From contig NZ_CP176395.1 of assembly GCF_046244365.1 (NCBI RefSeq), forward strand, positions 3,906,001 through 3,970,000: 64,000 nt of DNA. Reading direction: 5' to 3'. Shown piece after piece: positions 23,927-31,945 of this stretch (within the stretch, counting starts at the first letter, position 1; each line of letters starts with the position of its first letter). The notes under the pieces were generated by a model that did not search any database, was not told where the DNA came from, and saw nothing but the letters and a program-made list of their open reading frames with translations. The translations under genes and the position numbers were made by a program. Origin of the DNA: Paenibacillus_V sp046244365 (GTDB taxonomy: Bacteria; Bacillota; Bacilli; Paenibacillales; NBRC-103111).

Positions 23927-24706
23927 TTGATGGAAGACCGCGATTTCTCGTTATTCGTACAAAAAATGAAAAGCTTTACGACGATCGATCTGAATTTGTA
24001 CAAGGAAGCGCAAATGAAACGGAGATTGACGACGCTGCGCAATAAGCGCGGCTATACGTCGTTTACCGAGTATTTTGAGGCGCTGGCGAAGGACAAGGCG
24101 CTGCTTCATGAATTTTTGGACCGGATGACGATCAACGTCTCCGAATTTTGGCGTAATCCGAACCGCTGGGAAGTTCTGGAGCAGAAATTCATTCCGGAGA
24201 TGATGCGCGCCTCGCGTCGGCTGAAGGTTTGGAGCGCCGCTTGCTCGACGGGCGAAGAGCCTTATACGCTGGCGATGATTCTGGCAGAGGCAAAGGTGCT
24301 GTCCGACTCCACGCTAATCGCTACGGACATCGATGACGGAGCGCTTGAGAAGGCGCGTACCGGCGTTTATTTTGACAGATCCGTCCGCGACGTACCGGTT
24401 AATTATTTGCGAACCTATTTCCGCCCGGATAACGCGTTATATCATATTAGTCCCGATCTTAAGAAGCATATCAAGTTCCAAAAGCAAAACCTGCTGACGG
24501 AGCGGTTTGAGTCCGGCTTCGATCTGATCGTCTGCCGGAATGTGCTGATTTACTTTACGGAAGAAGCGAAGCATCTGTTGTACCAGAAATTTGCCGACGC
24601 TTTGCGTCCGGGAGGCATTCTGTTCGTCGGGAGCACCGAGCAGATCTTCACGCCCGCCCAGTACGGACTTGAGACGGCGGAGACGTTTTTTTACCGAAAA
24701 AAATAA
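23927..24706 (+). CDS. cheR: Chemotaxis protein methyltransferase CheR
   Basis: 259 residues. Methylates glutamates on chemoreceptors with SAM. N-terminal helical CheR_N domain (about 1-75), then SAM fold with WSAACSTGEEPYTLAM near residue 100, ATDIDDGALEKAR near 145 and DLIVCRNVLIYF near 200. TTG 23927 or ATG 23930; the AGGAG site at 23911 favours the TTG by spacing. Isolated from other che genes, as in B. subtilis between ndk and aroC (aroF). Confidence 0.93.
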   Translation: MMEDRDFSLFVQKMKSFTTIDLNLYKEAQMKRRLTTLRNKRGYTSFTEYFEALAKDKALLHEFLDRMTINVSEFWRNPNRWEVLEQKFIPEMMRASRRLKVWSAACSTGEEPYTLAMILAEAKVLSDSTLIATDIDDGALEKARTGVYFDRSVRDVPVNYLRTYFRPDNALYHISPDLKKHIKFQKQNLLTERFESGFDLIVCRNVLIYFTEEAKHLLYQKFADALRPGGILFVGSTEQIFTPAQYGLETAETFFYRKK

Positions 24707-24808
24707 GCGCAGCGTATAGCCCTTTCCAAAAATTCCTATACTAGGGATAGCTGGCAAGAGGCCATTGTGCTTATGTCTTTTGCCGAATGCTCGAGGAGGG
24801 CTTCCCCC

Positions 24809-24964
24809 ATGGACAAGCGGAAGGTGATCAACGCCTACCGAAGAGGTTTTATTTCGATGAAAGAATGCGCGCAAATTCTCGGCATCGATTCGATGCAAAT
24901 CATGGGAATGGTGAACGATCCGAAGCATGCGGAACCGGCAAGGATTCTTCAGCGGCATTCTTGA
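24809..24964 (+). CDS. Small HTH-like protein, 51 aa
   Basis: ATG 24809 has GAGGAGGG eight bases upstream, strong evidence of translation. The 51 residues contain VINAYRRGFISMKECAQILG followed by IDSMQIMGMV, which reads like a helix-turn-helix of the kind that detects targets (region-4 or MerR-like), then a short tail. No other domain. Role unknown; a small DNA-binding or adaptor protein is possible. A terminator follows 60 bases downstream. Confidence 0.65.
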   Translation: MDKRKVINAYRRGFISMKECAQILGIDSMQIMGMVNDPKHAEPARILQRHS

Positions 24965-25023
24965 ATTAACGCTTGTTTCCTGCGATGCTTTGATGCGGCG
25001 AATGGTTTGGCATAACCGAAAAG

Positions 25024-25063
25024 CGTGCTGTCCGGCGGCCGAGCCGGGCGGCATGTTTTTTTT
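25024..25063 (+). terminator. Intrinsic terminator after the small HTH-like gene
   Basis: The 10-bp stem TGCTGTCCGG / CCGGGCGGCA (two G-T pairs), extended by two pairs at its base, is followed by a run of eight Ts. Confidence 0.85.
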
Positions 25064-25104
25064 CATTTTATTAGAAAGTATAACGTGGAAGCCGCTCTAA
25101 ATCT

Positions 25105-25151
25105 CGGTAAACGCGCTTGTCCCTAAAAGGACGGGGAAGCCGTCTATCCTT
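25105..25151 (+). repeat. R2 palindromic repeat, copy B
   Basis: Outer ends CGGTAAACG / CGTCTATCC, inner stem CTTGTCC / GGACGGG around CTAAAA. The inner stem sequence differs from copy A but remains paired. Confidence 0.78.
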
Positions 25152-25194
25152 AATATCCCGGAAAGATAAATGTTTCGCTGATGGTTCGATTTCA

Positions 25195-25239
25195 CGGTAA
25201 ACGTCCGGCATCAAAGACGCCGAAGGGCGTTTATCCTTG
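25195..25239 (+). repeat. R2 palindromic repeat, copy C
   Basis: Outer ends CGGTAAACG / CGTTTATCC, inner stem GGCATC / GACGCC around AAA. Only 43 bases after copy B; both lie in the 522-bp gap before aroC. Confidence 0.78.
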
Positions 25240-25279
25240 TTTGCGTATAATTGAAAGCGATTCCATTACTTGTCGTTCC

Positions 25280-25308
25280 TTGTCAAACCGGAATGCCTAT
25301 ACTATAAT
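25280..25308 (+). promoter_or_regulatory. Sigma-A promoter of the aro operon
   Basis: TTGTCA (25280-25285) and TATAAT (25303-25308) are separated by exactly 17 bp. Transcription would begin near 25315, giving a leader of about 170 bases before aroC. That leader contains two perfect palindromes, AGCGCTAAAGCGCT at 25320 and AGCGCCGCGGCGCT at 25394, but no T-box or terminator. Confidence 0.8.
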
Positions 25309-25486
25309 GAGCACATAAAAGCGCTAAAGCGCTCGAATGACGCGATCGGAAAGAACGAAACCGGATGCTTGCGATTTGTTTTGCCTGAATGACAGCGCCG
25401 CGGCGCTAACGAATGAGTTCGGACAGGCAGAATGATTAGGCTTATGCTTGGGATGTTCGTTTGACGATGCTTAGGGGGAACTTACA

Positions 25487-26650
25487 ATGAGATATTTGAC
25501 AGCCGGCGAGACGCACGGTCCGCAGCTAACCGCCATTATAGAAGGAGTACCGAGCAATTTGCCGCTGCTTCCCGATTCCATCAATGAGCAATTGGCACGC
25601 AGGCAAAAAGGATATGGCCGCGGATTGCGGATGCAAATCGAGAAGGACGCCGCCAATCTGGTCGGAGGCGTACGCCATGGGATGACGACCGGAGCGCCGA
25701 TTGCGCTCGTCGTCGAGAATAAAGACTGGACGCACTGGACGAAAGTCATGGGCGTCGAACCGGTAGACGAGGATAACGAAGGACGCCGCCGCATTCACCG
25801 TCCGCGCCCGGGCCATGCCGATTTGAACGGCGGCCTGAAATACAACCAAAAAGATCTGCGCAATATTTTGGAGCGCTCGAGCGCCCGCGAAACGACGGCG
25901 CGCGTCGCATGCGGAGCGATTGCCCGCCAGCTTCTGGCACAATTCGGCATTAAGACAGCCTGTCATGTCGTACGTATCGGCGAAATCGTCGCCCAGCGTC
26001 CTGAATTGACGATTGACGAATTGAACGAGGTTACCGAAGAATCGCAAGTACGCGTCGCCGACAAAGAAGCGGAAGCCAAAATGATCGCCGCGATCGATGC
26101 GGCCAAAGCCGAAGGCAATACGCTCGGCGGCGTCGTCGAGGTCATCATAGAAGGCGTGCCGGTCGGCCTTGGAAGCCACGTGCAATGGGATCGCAAGCTT
26201 GACGGACGGATCGCGCAGGCAGTCGTCTCGATCAATGCGTTCAAGGGCGTGGAATTCGGCTTGGGTTTTGAAGCAGGCAGCCTGAAAGGCTCCGAGGTTC
26301 ACGATCCGATCATGCACGAAGAAGGACGCGGGTTTTACCGCGCCAGCAACCGTGCTGGCGGCTTCGAAGGCGGTATGACGACCGGTGAGCCGATCGTCGT
26401 TCGCGGAGTTATGAAGCCGATCGCAACGCTGTATAAGCCCCTGCCATCCGTGGATATCGACACGAAGGAGCCGTTCACTGCCCAGGTTGAGCGTTCGGAC
26501 ACTTGCGCAGTGCCGGCAGCCGGCGTCATTATGGAAAATATCGTAGCTTGGGAAGTTGCGAATGCTTTCCTCGAAAAATTCGGCGGCGATTCGATCGAAG
26601 AAATCCGCGCGAACCTGGAAAACTACAAAAAACAAGTGGAGCGTTACTAA
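25487..26650 (+). CDS. aroC: Chorismate synthase
   Basis: 387 residues. Converts EPSP to chorismate using reduced FMN. Signatures: GETHGPQLTAIIEGVP at the start, RQKGYGRGLRM, RPGHADLNGGLKY, the RSSARETTARVACGAIA block and the late NRAGGFEGGMTTGEPIVVRG. ATG follows AGGGGGAAC. First gene of aroC-aroB-aroH with gaps of one and four bases, so surely co-transcribed. Its product feeds trpE, aroH and mqnA in this window. B. subtilis calls this gene aroF. Confidence 0.98.
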   Translation: MRYLTAGETHGPQLTAIIEGVPSNLPLLPDSINEQLARRQKGYGRGLRMQIEKDAANLVGGVRHGMTTGAPIALVVENKDWTHWTKVMGVEPVDEDNEGRRRIHRPRPGHADLNGGLKYNQKDLRNILERSSARETTARVACGAIARQLLAQFGIKTACHVVRIGEIVAQRPELTIDELNEVTEESQVRVADKEAEAKMIAAIDAAKAEGNTLGGVVEVIIEGVPVGLGSHVQWDRKLDGRIAQAVVSINAFKGVEFGLGFEAGSLKGSEVHDPIMHEEGRGFYRASNRAGGFEGGMTTGEPIVVRGVMKPIATLYKPLPSVDIDTKEPFTAQVERSDTCAVPAAGVIMENIVAWEVANAFLEKFGGDSIEEIRANLENYKKQVERY

Positions 26651-26651
26651 T

Positions 26652-27746
26652 ATGCGCGAACTGACGGTTGATCTGGGGGATCGCTCCTATCCGATCTACA
26701 TCGGACAGCATTTGCTGAACGACATCGCGCCGCTTTTCGAGAAGCACGGGATCCGCAAGGGATCCCCGCTTCTGATCGTATCGGACGACCGCGTGGCGCC
26801 GCATTACTTGCAGCCCGTCACAGGACTTCTTGAGGCGGGGGGATACACGGTTTCCTCCTATATCGTACCTGCCGGGGAGAAATCGAAATCGCTCGCCGTG
26901 CTGGAGCAAATCGTAGGCGTCGCGCTCGAAGCCGGACTTGACCGCAATTCGTCGGTCATTGCGCTTGGCGGCGGCGTAGTAGGCGATTTGGCAGGCTTCG
27001 TAGCCGCCAGCTATATGCGAGGCGTACGGTTCGTTCAGATTCCGACGACGATCCTCGCGCATGACAGCAGCGTCGGCGGGAAAGTAGCGGTCAATCATCC
27101 GCTCGCCAAGAACATCATCGGCGCGTTCCACCAGCCGGAGCTCGTTCTTTACGATACGGCAACGCTGCAAACGCTGCCGGAGCGGGAAGTGAAGGCAGGG
27201 CTGTCCGAGATGATCAAGCATGGCTTGATTTGGGATGCGGCGTTCGCTTCCTGGTGCGAAGAGAATGCGGACAACTTGCTAGCGCTAGATCCGGAGGCGC
27301 TGGAGTACGGTTTATATCAAGGCTGCAAGGTGAAGGCCCACGTCGTTTCCCAAGACGAGCGCGAGAACGATTTGCGCGCGATTCTGAACCTCGGGCACAC
27401 GATCGGACATGCGCTTGAAGCCGTTGCCGGCTATGGCGAGCTTGTGCACGGCGAAGCGATATCAATCGGCATGGTCGGGTCAGCCAGGTTAGCTCTGAAA
27501 CTTGGTAATCCCGAGCATATATATGTGACAACGAAACGGATATTGGGCAAGTTCGGATTACCGACACGTTTGCCTGCGCATATGGATACCGATGCGATCA
27601 TGTCGGCCATGCTGCACGATAAGAAGTTTAAAGAAGGCAAAATGGTATTCGTCGTTCCGACGGACATCGGCAAAGTGGAAGTCAACAAAAACGTATCCGC
27701 CGACCTCGTGAGGGAAGTCGTGGAACAATTGAAGCAGGAGGCGTAA
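26652..27746 (+). CDS. aroB: 3-dehydroquinate synthase
   Basis: 364 residues. Second step of the shikimate pathway, NAD- and metal-dependent. GGGVVGDLAGFVAASYMRGV (about residue 102) binds NAD; metal ligands lie in the E of AGLSEMIKHG and the histidines of LNLGHTIGHALE and the later HGEAISIGM. TTILAHDSSVGGKVAVNHPL is the conserved substrate loop. ATG 26652 starts one base after the aroC stop. Confidence 0.97.
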   Translation: MRELTVDLGDRSYPIYIGQHLLNDIAPLFEKHGIRKGSPLLIVSDDRVAPHYLQPVTGLLEAGGYTVSSYIVPAGEKSKSLAVLEQIVGVALEAGLDRNSSVIALGGGVVGDLAGFVAASYMRGVRFVQIPTTILAHDSSVGGKVAVNHPLAKNIIGAFHQPELVLYDTATLQTLPEREVKAGLSEMIKHGLIWDAAFASWCEENADNLLALDPEALEYGLYQGCKVKAHVVSQDERENDLRAILNLGHTIGHALEAVAGYGELVHGEAISIGMVGSARLALKLGNPEHIYVTTKRILGKFGLPTRLPAHMDTDAIMSAMLHDKKFKEGKMVFVVPTDIGKVEVNKNVSADLVREVVEQLKQEA

Positions 27747-27750
27747 GGCG

Positions 27751-28119
27751 ATGTGGGTTCGGGGAATTCGCGGTGCGACAACCGTGGAGCTTAACGAGGA
27801 GAAGCAAATTTTGCAGGCTACGGCGGAAATGCTTCATGAAATCGTAGCGGAGAACGGGGTTGTACCGGAAGACATTTGCAGCGTATTCGTCACGACGACG
27901 ACGGATTTGGACGCGGCGTTTCCGGCAAGAGCCATCCGCCAACTGGAAGGATGGGAGCTCGTGCCGATCATGTGCTCCGTGGAAATTCCGGTACAGCCAA
28001 GTTTGCCGAAATGTATCCGACTGATGGTACATATCAATACGCCGAAAGCGCAGAATGAAATCCGACACGTGTACTTGAACGAAGCGAAGCGGCTTCGTCC
28101 GGATATCGTAAAGCAATAA
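27751..28119 (+). CDS. aroH: Chorismate mutase, AroH type
   Basis: 122 residues, monofunctional trimeric type as in B. subtilis. VRGIRGATTVELNEE at the start contains the active-site Arg, then TTTDLDAAFPARAIR and MCSVEIPVQPSLPKCIR. Converts chorismate to prephenate for Phe/Tyr (tyrA is 8 kb downstream). CAGGAGGCG precedes ATG. The trp promoter begins 12 bases after its stop, so the trp genes are read both from the aro promoter and from their own. Confidence 0.96.
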   Translation: MWVRGIRGATTVELNEEKQILQATAEMLHEIVAENGVVPEDICSVFVTTTTDLDAAFPARAIRQLEGWELVPIMCSVEIPVQPSLPKCIRLMVHINTPKAQNEIRHVYLNEAKRLRPDIVKQ

Positions 28120-28130
28120 TCAGAAATGGC

Positions 28131-28160
28131 TTGACGATTTCAGCGGCGCAGGTGTATAGT
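28131..28160 (+). promoter_or_regulatory. Promoter of the trp operon
   Basis: TTGACG (28131-28136) and TATAGT (28155-28160) are 18 bp apart. Transcription start near 28167 places the whole NAG-triplet region in the leader RNA. Confidence 0.75.
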
Positions 28161-28165
28161 TGACG

Positions 28166-28284
28166 TAGTTGAGAGAGTTAGCAAGCAGGAAAGAGTAGAG
28201 CAGTTGAGCGCAGTGCAAGCAAAGAGAAGACAAGAAGAGTAGAGCATAGCTGAGTGGAGTCGAGCATAGAAGAGTCGAGCCGAG
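28166..28284 (+). promoter_or_regulatory. TRAP binding region of the trp leader (NAG triplet array)
   Basis: The core 28237-28284 has ten consecutive GAG/TAG triplets starting every five bases (28237, 42, 47, 52, 57, 62, 67, 72, 77, 82), each separated by two bases. Four AAG triplets continue the phase upstream (28217, 22, 27, 32). A second phased run (CAG, AAG, TAG, CAG, GAG, CAG) spans 28186-28213, and TAG, GAG, GAG occur at 28166-28177. Known TRAP sites have about 11 G/UAG triplets with 2-3 base spacers, so this is roughly double. MtrB is encoded at 17145. Confidence 0.92.
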
Positions 28285-28370
28285 TGTCTTCGTACGGGGA
28301 TCTTTTTCGCCGTTTGCGAGTCATTGCTGTTGATTTTGGCATCGTTCATTCTACTATCGATTTTAATCAG

Positions 28371-28404
28371 AACCTCTACTTTCGGGTAGAGGTTTTTTAT
28401 TTAT
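28371..28404 (+). terminator. trp leader attenuator (intrinsic terminator)
   Basis: The perfect 9-bp stem AACCTCTAC (28371-28379) / GTAGAGGTT (28386-28394) is followed by a T-run. The left arm CTCTAC can instead pair with AGTAGAG at 28238-28244 or 28194-28200 inside the TRAP site, an antiterminator. TRAP binding would block that pairing and cause termination before trpE. Confidence 0.92.
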
Positions 28405-28476
28405 TTCGCTTAATGGGGAAACTCCCCTATAGCCCTATTGTTCCATCCAGATTGCCGCCGATAAGGAGAGGTGCCC

Positions 28477-30015
28477 ATGTATACGCCCGAATTAACCGAA
28501 GTGATCCGACTCGCCAAACAGTACAATGTCATTCCGGTCGTACGCGATTTGCTCGCCGACACCGAAACGCCGATCCGTCTTTTTCAACAATTTTATGACA
28601 GCAAGCACGCGTTCTTGCTGGAAAGCGTAGAGGGCGGCGTTAAATGGGCGCGTTATTCGTTTATCGGCTCCGATCCTTTTCTCATGATTACAGCGAAGAA
28701 CGGCAAAATATCGATTACGAACGAAGCGGGAACGACAGTTACCGCGGAAAAGCCGCTTGAAGTTCTTAAAGCCTATCTGCGCGCTTACTCGAGCCCTCCG
28801 CTGCCGAATTTGCCGCGTCTGACGGGCGGAGCGATCGGCTTCTTCGGATACGATCTGCTGCAATATTACGAGAAGCTGCCGAAGCACAAGATCGACGATC
28901 TGCAAATGAACGACATTCAATTTATGTTCTGCGATCAGATTATCGTTTTCGATCATTTCAAGCAGCAAATCAAAGTCATCGCGAACGTTCATATCCCGCA
29001 GCACGGAACGGACGCGGACATAGCGCGCGCGTATGAGGCGACATGCCGCAAAATCGACGGCATGATCGAACGGCTAAGACGGCCGCAGCTGCAGCTGCAC
29101 GCAGCGAACCGGTCGATCCCGGAGGATGTGGAGCTAGGCGTCATTCAGTCCAATCAAACGAAGGAATCGTTCATGGCGAATGTCGAGCAGGCCAAGGAGT
29201 ACATTCGCGCCGGCGACATTTTCCAAGTGGTGCTTTCGCAGCGCTTTGAGATCGAAACGGATGTTTCGCCGCTTCAGGTGTACCGTATGCTGCGGACGAT
29301 GAATCCGTCCCCCTACATGTACTGCTTGAAGATGGACGACGAGGTCATCGTCGGCACATCGCCCGAGATGCTCGTTCGGGTTGAAGACGACAAGGTCGAT
29401 ACGAGGCCGATCGCAGGCACGAGGCCGCGCGGCAAAACGCCGGAAGAGGATTTGGCGCTGGAAAAAGATCTGCTCGCCGACGAGAAGGAACGCGCGGAGC
29501 ATCTGATGCTGGTCGACCTGGGACGCAACGATATCGGCCGCGTCGCCGAGTTCGGTACGGTGAAATGCGATTCGTTCATGGAAATCGAACGTTACTCCCA
29601 CGTCATGCATATCGTCTCGAACGTGACAGGCAAAATGCGCAAGGATAAAGACTTCTACGACGCCTTCATCTCCTGTATGCCTGCAGGCACCGTATCGGGC
29701 GCTCCGAAGCTGCGCGCGATGGAAATCATCGCAGAGCTGGAGAACGAAGCGCGCGGCGCTTACGCCGGAGCGATCGGTTACCTTGGATTCTCGGGCAACA
29801 TGGATACGTGCATCACGATTCGGACGATTATTTTCAAGAACGGCAAAGCTTACGTTCAAGCCGGAGCCGGCATCGTATGGGACTCCGTTCCGGAGAAGGA
29901 ATACGAAGAAACGGTCAACAAGGCGAAAGGGATGTTGAAGTCGATCCGGATGGCGGAAGCGGTGTTCCTGTCCGAGAAACAGCCGCAAGCAGCCGTTATC
30001 AATAGCGATTACTAA
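28477..30015 (+). CDS. trpE: Anthranilate synthase component I
   Basis: 512 residues. Makes anthranilate from chorismate with an amidotransferase partner (trpG is not in this window; in Bacillus it is in the folate operon). Feedback-binding LLESVEGG near residue 50, then the chorismate-binding domain with FQVVLSQRFE, PSPYMYCLK, RPIAGTRPRG, LVDLGRNDIGRVA, SGAPKLRAMEII and QAGAGIVWDSVPEKEYEE. ATG 28477 has AAGGAGAGG upstream. Expression is controlled by the TRAP leader just before it. Confidence 0.98.
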   Translation: MYTPELTEVIRLAKQYNVIPVVRDLLADTETPIRLFQQFYDSKHAFLLESVEGGVKWARYSFIGSDPFLMITAKNGKISITNEAGTTVTAEKPLEVLKAYLRAYSSPPLPNLPRLTGGAIGFFGYDLLQYYEKLPKHKIDDLQMNDIQFMFCDQIIVFDHFKQQIKVIANVHIPQHGTDADIARAYEATCRKIDGMIERLRRPQLQLHAANRSIPEDVELGVIQSNQTKESFMANVEQAKEYIRAGDIFQVVLSQRFEIETDVSPLQVYRMLRTMNPSPYMYCLKMDDEVIVGTSPEMLVRVEDDKVDTRPIAGTRPRGKTPEEDLALEKDLLADEKERAEHLMLVDLGRNDIGRVAEFGTVKCDSFMEIERYSHVMHIVSNVTGKMRKDKDFYDAFISCMPAGTVSGAPKLRAMEIIAELENEARGAYAGAIGYLGFSGNMDTCITIRTIIFKNGKAYVQAGAGIVWDSVPEKEYEETVNKAKGMLKSIRMAEAVFLSEKQPQAAVINSDY

Positions 30016-30039
30016 CAGTAAAGATTAATGGTTATGGGG

Positions 30040-30086
30040 CCCGCGCAAAGCTACAGGATTAAGCTTCGAAGTTTGACTTTGTGGGG
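30040..30086 (+). repeat. R1-type palindromic repeat between trpE and trpD
   Basis: 47 bp with degenerate left end CCCGCGCAAAG and intact right end GACTTTGTGGGG; interior GGATTAAGCTTCGAAG resembles other copies. It occupies the 98-bp gap inside the trp operon, where genes are otherwise overlapping or adjacent. Confidence 0.75.
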
Positions 30087-30113
30087 ATTAATTTAGAGTG
30101 AGGGGCGTTACGG

Positions 30114-31151
30114 ATGAGTACGTTTACGGTGCAGCAAGCGATCGCCAAAATCGTCGGCGGCGAGCATCTCCTGCGCGGCGAAGCGCGCGAAGTGATGTCG
30201 GTAATCATGGACGGGCAATCGACGCCGTCGCAAATCGCAAGTCTAGTGACGGCTTTAAGAATGAAAGGCGAAACCAGCGAAGAGATTACCGGCTTTGCCG
30301 AGACGATGCGAAGCAAAGCAAGCCGCGTACAGACGGCTGACGGGGATTTGCTGGACGCGGTCGGAACGGGCGGGGACGGCTCCAATACGTTCAATATTTC
30401 GACGGCGTCGGCACTCGTAGCCGCCGCAGGCGGCATTCGCGTAGCCAAACACGGCAACCGCGCCGCAACGAGCAAAACGGGGAGTGCGGACGTCCTTGAA
30501 GCGCTTGGCGTCAACATCCAGCTGAACAACGAGCAAGCGGCCCGTTGCCTGGACCAGATCGGCATTTGCTTCATGTTCGCTCAGGTATTTCATCAATCGA
30601 TGAGGCATGCGGCCGTTACGCGCAAGGAAATCGGCATTCGGACGATATTCAACCTGCTGGGTCCGCTAACGAATCCGGCCGGTGCCAATCTGCAACTGCT
30701 CGGCGTCTACGACCGGAATAAGACGGAGCTGCTTGCCGAAGTCATCAAAGCACTGGGCATGAAGCGCGGAATGGTCGTGTCGAGCCACGACGGGCTTGAC
30801 GAAATCAGCATTTCGGCGCCGACCCGCGTAACGGAGCTGAAAGACGGCGTGCTGCGGACTTACGACCTGACGCCCGACGAGCTCGGTTTACGGGCAGCCG
30901 GCATCGAAGCGGTCAAAGGCGGAGACGCGCAAACGAATGCGGATATTATCCGCCGTATATTGGACGGGGAACGCGGCGCTTACCGGGATATCGTGCTGGC
31001 CAACGCCGGCGCATGTTTCTATGTGGCAGGCCGTTGCTCCACCTTGCAGGAAGGTGTAAAATTAGCAGCGTCGGTCATCGACATGCGGCTTGCGAGTGAC
31101 AAGCTGCAGCAACTAATCGCATGTACGGGAGAACTGAGCCATGTTTCTTGA
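30114..31151 (+). CDS. trpD: Anthranilate phosphoribosyltransferase
   Basis: 345 residues. Adds phosphoribose to anthranilate. PRPP and metal-binding segments: DAVGTGGDGSNTFNIST at about residue 78, KHGNRAATSKTGSADVLEAL at about 105, and FNLLGPLTNPA at about 180. AGTGAGGGG lies upstream of ATG. The 3' end overlaps trpC by 11 bases. Separated from trpE by a repeat, unlike the tight B. subtilis junction. Confidence 0.97.
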   Translation: MSTFTVQQAIAKIVGGEHLLRGEAREVMSVIMDGQSTPSQIASLVTALRMKGETSEEITGFAETMRSKASRVQTADGDLLDAVGTGGDGSNTFNISTASALVAAAGGIRVAKHGNRAATSKTGSADVLEALGVNIQLNNEQAARCLDQIGICFMFAQVFHQSMRHAAVTRKEIGIRTIFNLLGPLTNPAGANLQLLGVYDRNKTELLAEVIKALGMKRGMVVSSHDGLDEISISAPTRVTELKDGVLRTYDLTPDELGLRAAGIEAVKGGDAQTNADIIRRILDGERGAYRDIVLANAGACFYVAGRCSTLQEGVKLAASVIDMRLASDKLQQLIACTGELSHVS

Positions 31152-31944
31152 TCGGATTGTCGCTACCAAACAGAAGGAAGTTGAAGCGCTTGCGGCGCAT
31201 TTCTCATTAGCCGAAGCGGAGAAAGAGATCGCCGGCATGCCGGCATGCCGCGGATTTATACGCGCGCTCACCGAAGGGCGCAACCGCAATATGGGGCTTA
31301 TTGCCGAAGTCAAGAAGGCTTCCCCATCCAAGGGCTTGATCCGCGAGGATTTCCATCCGGTGACGCTTGCCAAGGCATATGAGCAGGCGAAGACGGATTG
31401 CATATCCGTTCTGACGGACACCGATTATTTTCAAGGCAGCAACGCTTACCTCAGGCAGGTGCGGGAAGCCGTCGGCGTTCCGATCCTGCGCAAGGATTTC
31501 ACCACCGATTACCGGCACATTTATGAAGCGCGGCTGATCGGCGCGGATGCCATATTGCTGATTGCCGCCATCCTTACGACGGAGCAGATGCGGGACTATT
31601 TGCAGCTGAGCCGGGACCTGGGACTTGACGCGCTGGTGGAAGTGCATGACGAAGAAGAGCTTAGCCGCGTGCTGGAGCTGGATGCACAGCTGATCGGCAT
31701 TAATAACCGGAACTTGAAGTCGTTCGTCACCGATTTGAAAACGACCGAGCAGCTGATCGGGATGATTCCGAAAGGCAAAACGATCGTAAGCGAGAGCGGA
31801 ATTTCGCGTCCGGAGGAGATCGCCTACTTGAGCTCCGTCGGCGCTCATGCGGTGCTGATCGGGGAACATTTTATGCGGCAGCCTGAAGTAACGCAAGCGG
31901 TACACGACCTGCTGGATGTGCCTGCGGCGGGCGGGGTGGTTTAA
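31141..31944 (+). CDS. trpC: Indole-3-glycerol phosphate synthase
   Basis: 267 residues, single-domain TIM barrel. Catalytic lysines and loops: IAEVKKASPSKGLI near residue 57, ILRKDFTTDYRHIYEARLIG near 117, LVEVHDEEEL near 165, IGINNRNLKSF near 185 and ESGISRPEEI near 220. ATG 31141 lies within the end of trpD. trpF begins one base after its stop. Confidence 0.98.
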   Translation: MFLDRIVATKQKEVEALAAHFSLAEAEKEIAGMPACRGFIRALTEGRNRNMGLIAEVKKASPSKGLIREDFHPVTLAKAYEQAKTDCISVLTDTDYFQGSNAYLRQVREAVGVPILRKDFTTDYRHIYEARLIGADAILLIAAILTTEQMRDYLQLSRDLGLDALVEVHDEEELSRVLELDAQLIGINNRNLKSFVTDLKTTEQLIGMIPKGKTIVSESGISRPEEIAYLSSVGAHAVLIGEHFMRQPEVTQAVHDLLDVPAAGGVV

Positions 31945-31945
31945 C

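Noticed and set aside
25526..26635. 369-aa open frame on the minus strand opposite aroC
   Set aside because: Shadow of chorismate synthase caused by biased codon use in a GC-rich gene; no domain signature.
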